Source: Actinomycetota bacterium
GTDB lineage: Bacteria; Actinomycetota; Thermoleophilia; Gaiellales; Gaiellaceae
Length of the DNA: 5,627 bases
Assembly (NCBI GenBank): GCA_003136795.1
Contig: PLDP01000037.1
Location: 1 to 5,627 of the forward strand
Direction: 5' to 3'
Shown: positions 4,992-5,627 of the stretch, piece by piece
Position numbering within the stretch: position 1 is the first letter of the stretch
Layout of the letters: each line of letters begins with the position of its first letter
The notes under the pieces: generated by a model
Told to the model about the DNA's origin: nothing
What the model saw: the letters and a program-made list of their open reading frames with translations, nothing else
The model's database searches: none
Program-made: the position numbers and the translations under genes

Positions 4992-5627
4992 GCGCGCCAG
5001 GGCGCCGGCGCCCGACACCCAGCGGACGACGAGCGCTGCCGCGAGAGCGAGCAAGAACGAGGTGGGCGGGCCGGTGACCCAGCCGCGCACGATCCCGACG
5101 AGGGTCTTCGTGTGCACCGTGTGACGGCCGCGCGCGAGCCCTGCGCCGGCCATCGCGCCCACCAGCGCCTGGTTCATCGAGGTGAAGTAGCCGAACGAGA
5201 CCGCGACGAGGATGACCAGCGCCTGCACGAACTGCGCCGCTGTCGCGGTCACGCGATCGAGGTCGACGATGTCGAACGCGACGCGATCGAGCAGCGGCCG
5301 CCCGGTGATGAGCACGCCGGCGGCGAGCCCGAAGCCGCACAGCAGGCCCGCGCCGTGCGGGCCGAGCACGTTCGGCCCGACGAGCGCGCCGCTTGCGAGG
5401 GCAACGTCGTTCGCCCCCATCGCGAACGACGCGAGGCAGCCCACGAGGAGCAGGGCGCCCCCGACGCGGGTCACCGATCCGAATGCCTTGCCGCCGGCGA
5501 AGCCGACGAGCGCCGCGACCGGCGGCACGACCACCCAGATCACGGCGAGCGTGGCAATCGTCCGCCAGTGCACGCCGACCGACGCTCCGACGGCGGCGCC
5601 CACCACGGCGCCGACCAGGATCTGGAT
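4989..5627 (-). CDS. PiT-family inorganic phosphate permease, C-terminal part (partial)
   Basis: PiT transporters import inorganic phosphate, usually with protons or sodium, across the inner membrane. The last 212 residues are visible; the frame is open to the right edge, so the N-terminal GANDxxN repeat is missing from view. The visible part starts in the first repeat (QILVGAVVGAAVG, 2-14) and contains the second-repeat signature SFAMGANDVALASGALVG (67-84) and its partner SMNQALVGAMAGAGLARG (150-167). HTKTLVGIVRGWVTGPPTSF (172-191) is the typical penultimate segment, followed by a final hydrophobic helix. The rest is a series of hydrophobic stretches joined by short loops, with a more polar segment at 110-130. 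A sulfate-transporting PiT relative (CysP-like) cannot be excluded. An internal GTG at 5604-5606 is not a plausible start because family homology continues upstream. It stops 10 bp before purA and probably shares an operon with it. Confidence 0.88.
   Translation of the reverse strand: MQILVGAVVGAAVGASVGVHWRTIATLAVIWVVVPPVAALVGFAGGKAFGSVTRVGGALLLVGCLASFAMGANDVALASGALVGPNVLGPHGAGLLCGFGLAAGVLITGRPLLDRVAFDIVDLDRVTATAAQFVQALVILVAVSFGYFTSMNQALVGAMAGAGLARGRHTVHTKTLVGIVRGWVTGPPTSFLLALAAALVVRWVSGAGALAR
5000..5013 (-). repeat. 14-bp perfect palindrome upstream of purA
   Basis: GGGCGCC (5000-5006) followed directly by GGCGCCC (5007-5013) is a perfect palindrome within the last codons of the permease gene. 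It lies 8 bp upstream of the candidate purA -10 and overlaps where a -35 box would be, so it could be an operator. The underlying Gly-Ala-Gly-Ala codons in GC-rich DNA make chance formation plausible. Confidence 0.35.

Noticed and set aside
5604..5627. Internal GTG at 5606 as the start of the permease gene
   Set aside because: The upstream codons to the window edge continue the PiT repeat (IQILVGAV), so the gene is cut by the edge rather than starting here.

Overview
The window is a gene-dense, GC-rich (about 70% by eye) bacterial chromosomal segment. Five genes and the tails of two more are packed with intergenic gaps of about 10 to 71 bases. Strong GC3 bias, heavy GTG start use, start codons without Shine-Dalgarno sequences just downstream of TANNNT -10 elements, and typical housekeeping proteins suggest an actinobacterium. 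A deep lineage such as Thermoleophilia (Gaiella-like) is my guess from gene content and protein flavour; no rRNA or other marker here proves it. I see no mobile element, CRISPR array, tRNA or rRNA.

Layout from left to right. On the minus strand, purB (N-terminal part, cut by the left edge), purE and purD form a purD>purE>purB cluster with a purD/purE overlap and a 21-bp purE-purB gap. A 20-bp divergent gap separates purD from fdhD. On the plus strand, fdhD and mobA overlap by one base (TGATG) and form a molybdenum-cofactor pair. A 71-bp convergent gap follows. On the minus strand, a PiT-family phosphate permease (C-terminal part, cut by the right edge), purA and a coupled 60-codon small membrane protein gene form a pit>purA>sORF cluster, with the sORF overlapping the end of purA by 4 bp.

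How the genes fit together: PurD (GAR synthesis), PurE (N5-CAIR mutase) and PurB (SAICAR and adenylosuccinate cleavage) belong to de novo IMP synthesis. PurA and PurB together convert IMP to AMP. The permease may supply phosphate, but this link is only positional. FdhD and MobA both act on molybdenum cofactor: MobA adds GMP to molybdopterin and FdhD delivers the sulfur ligand that formate dehydrogenase needs. No formate dehydrogenase gene is present in the window.

The most interesting signals are regulatory. purA, purD and purB each start with GTG placed 6-7 nt after a TANNNT hexamer and lack a usable Shine-Dalgarno, which fits leaderless mRNAs. The purD and fdhD -10 candidates physically overlap within the 20-bp gap. 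Hairpins or palindromes sit over the translation starts of mobA and the small ORF. Protein-level oddities are an unannotated-looking 60-aa membrane protein coupled to purA, a PurE whose glycine-rich loop lacks the usual His, and a PurD with a shortened ATP-grasp region. I see no clear evidence of a wholly new multi-gene system.
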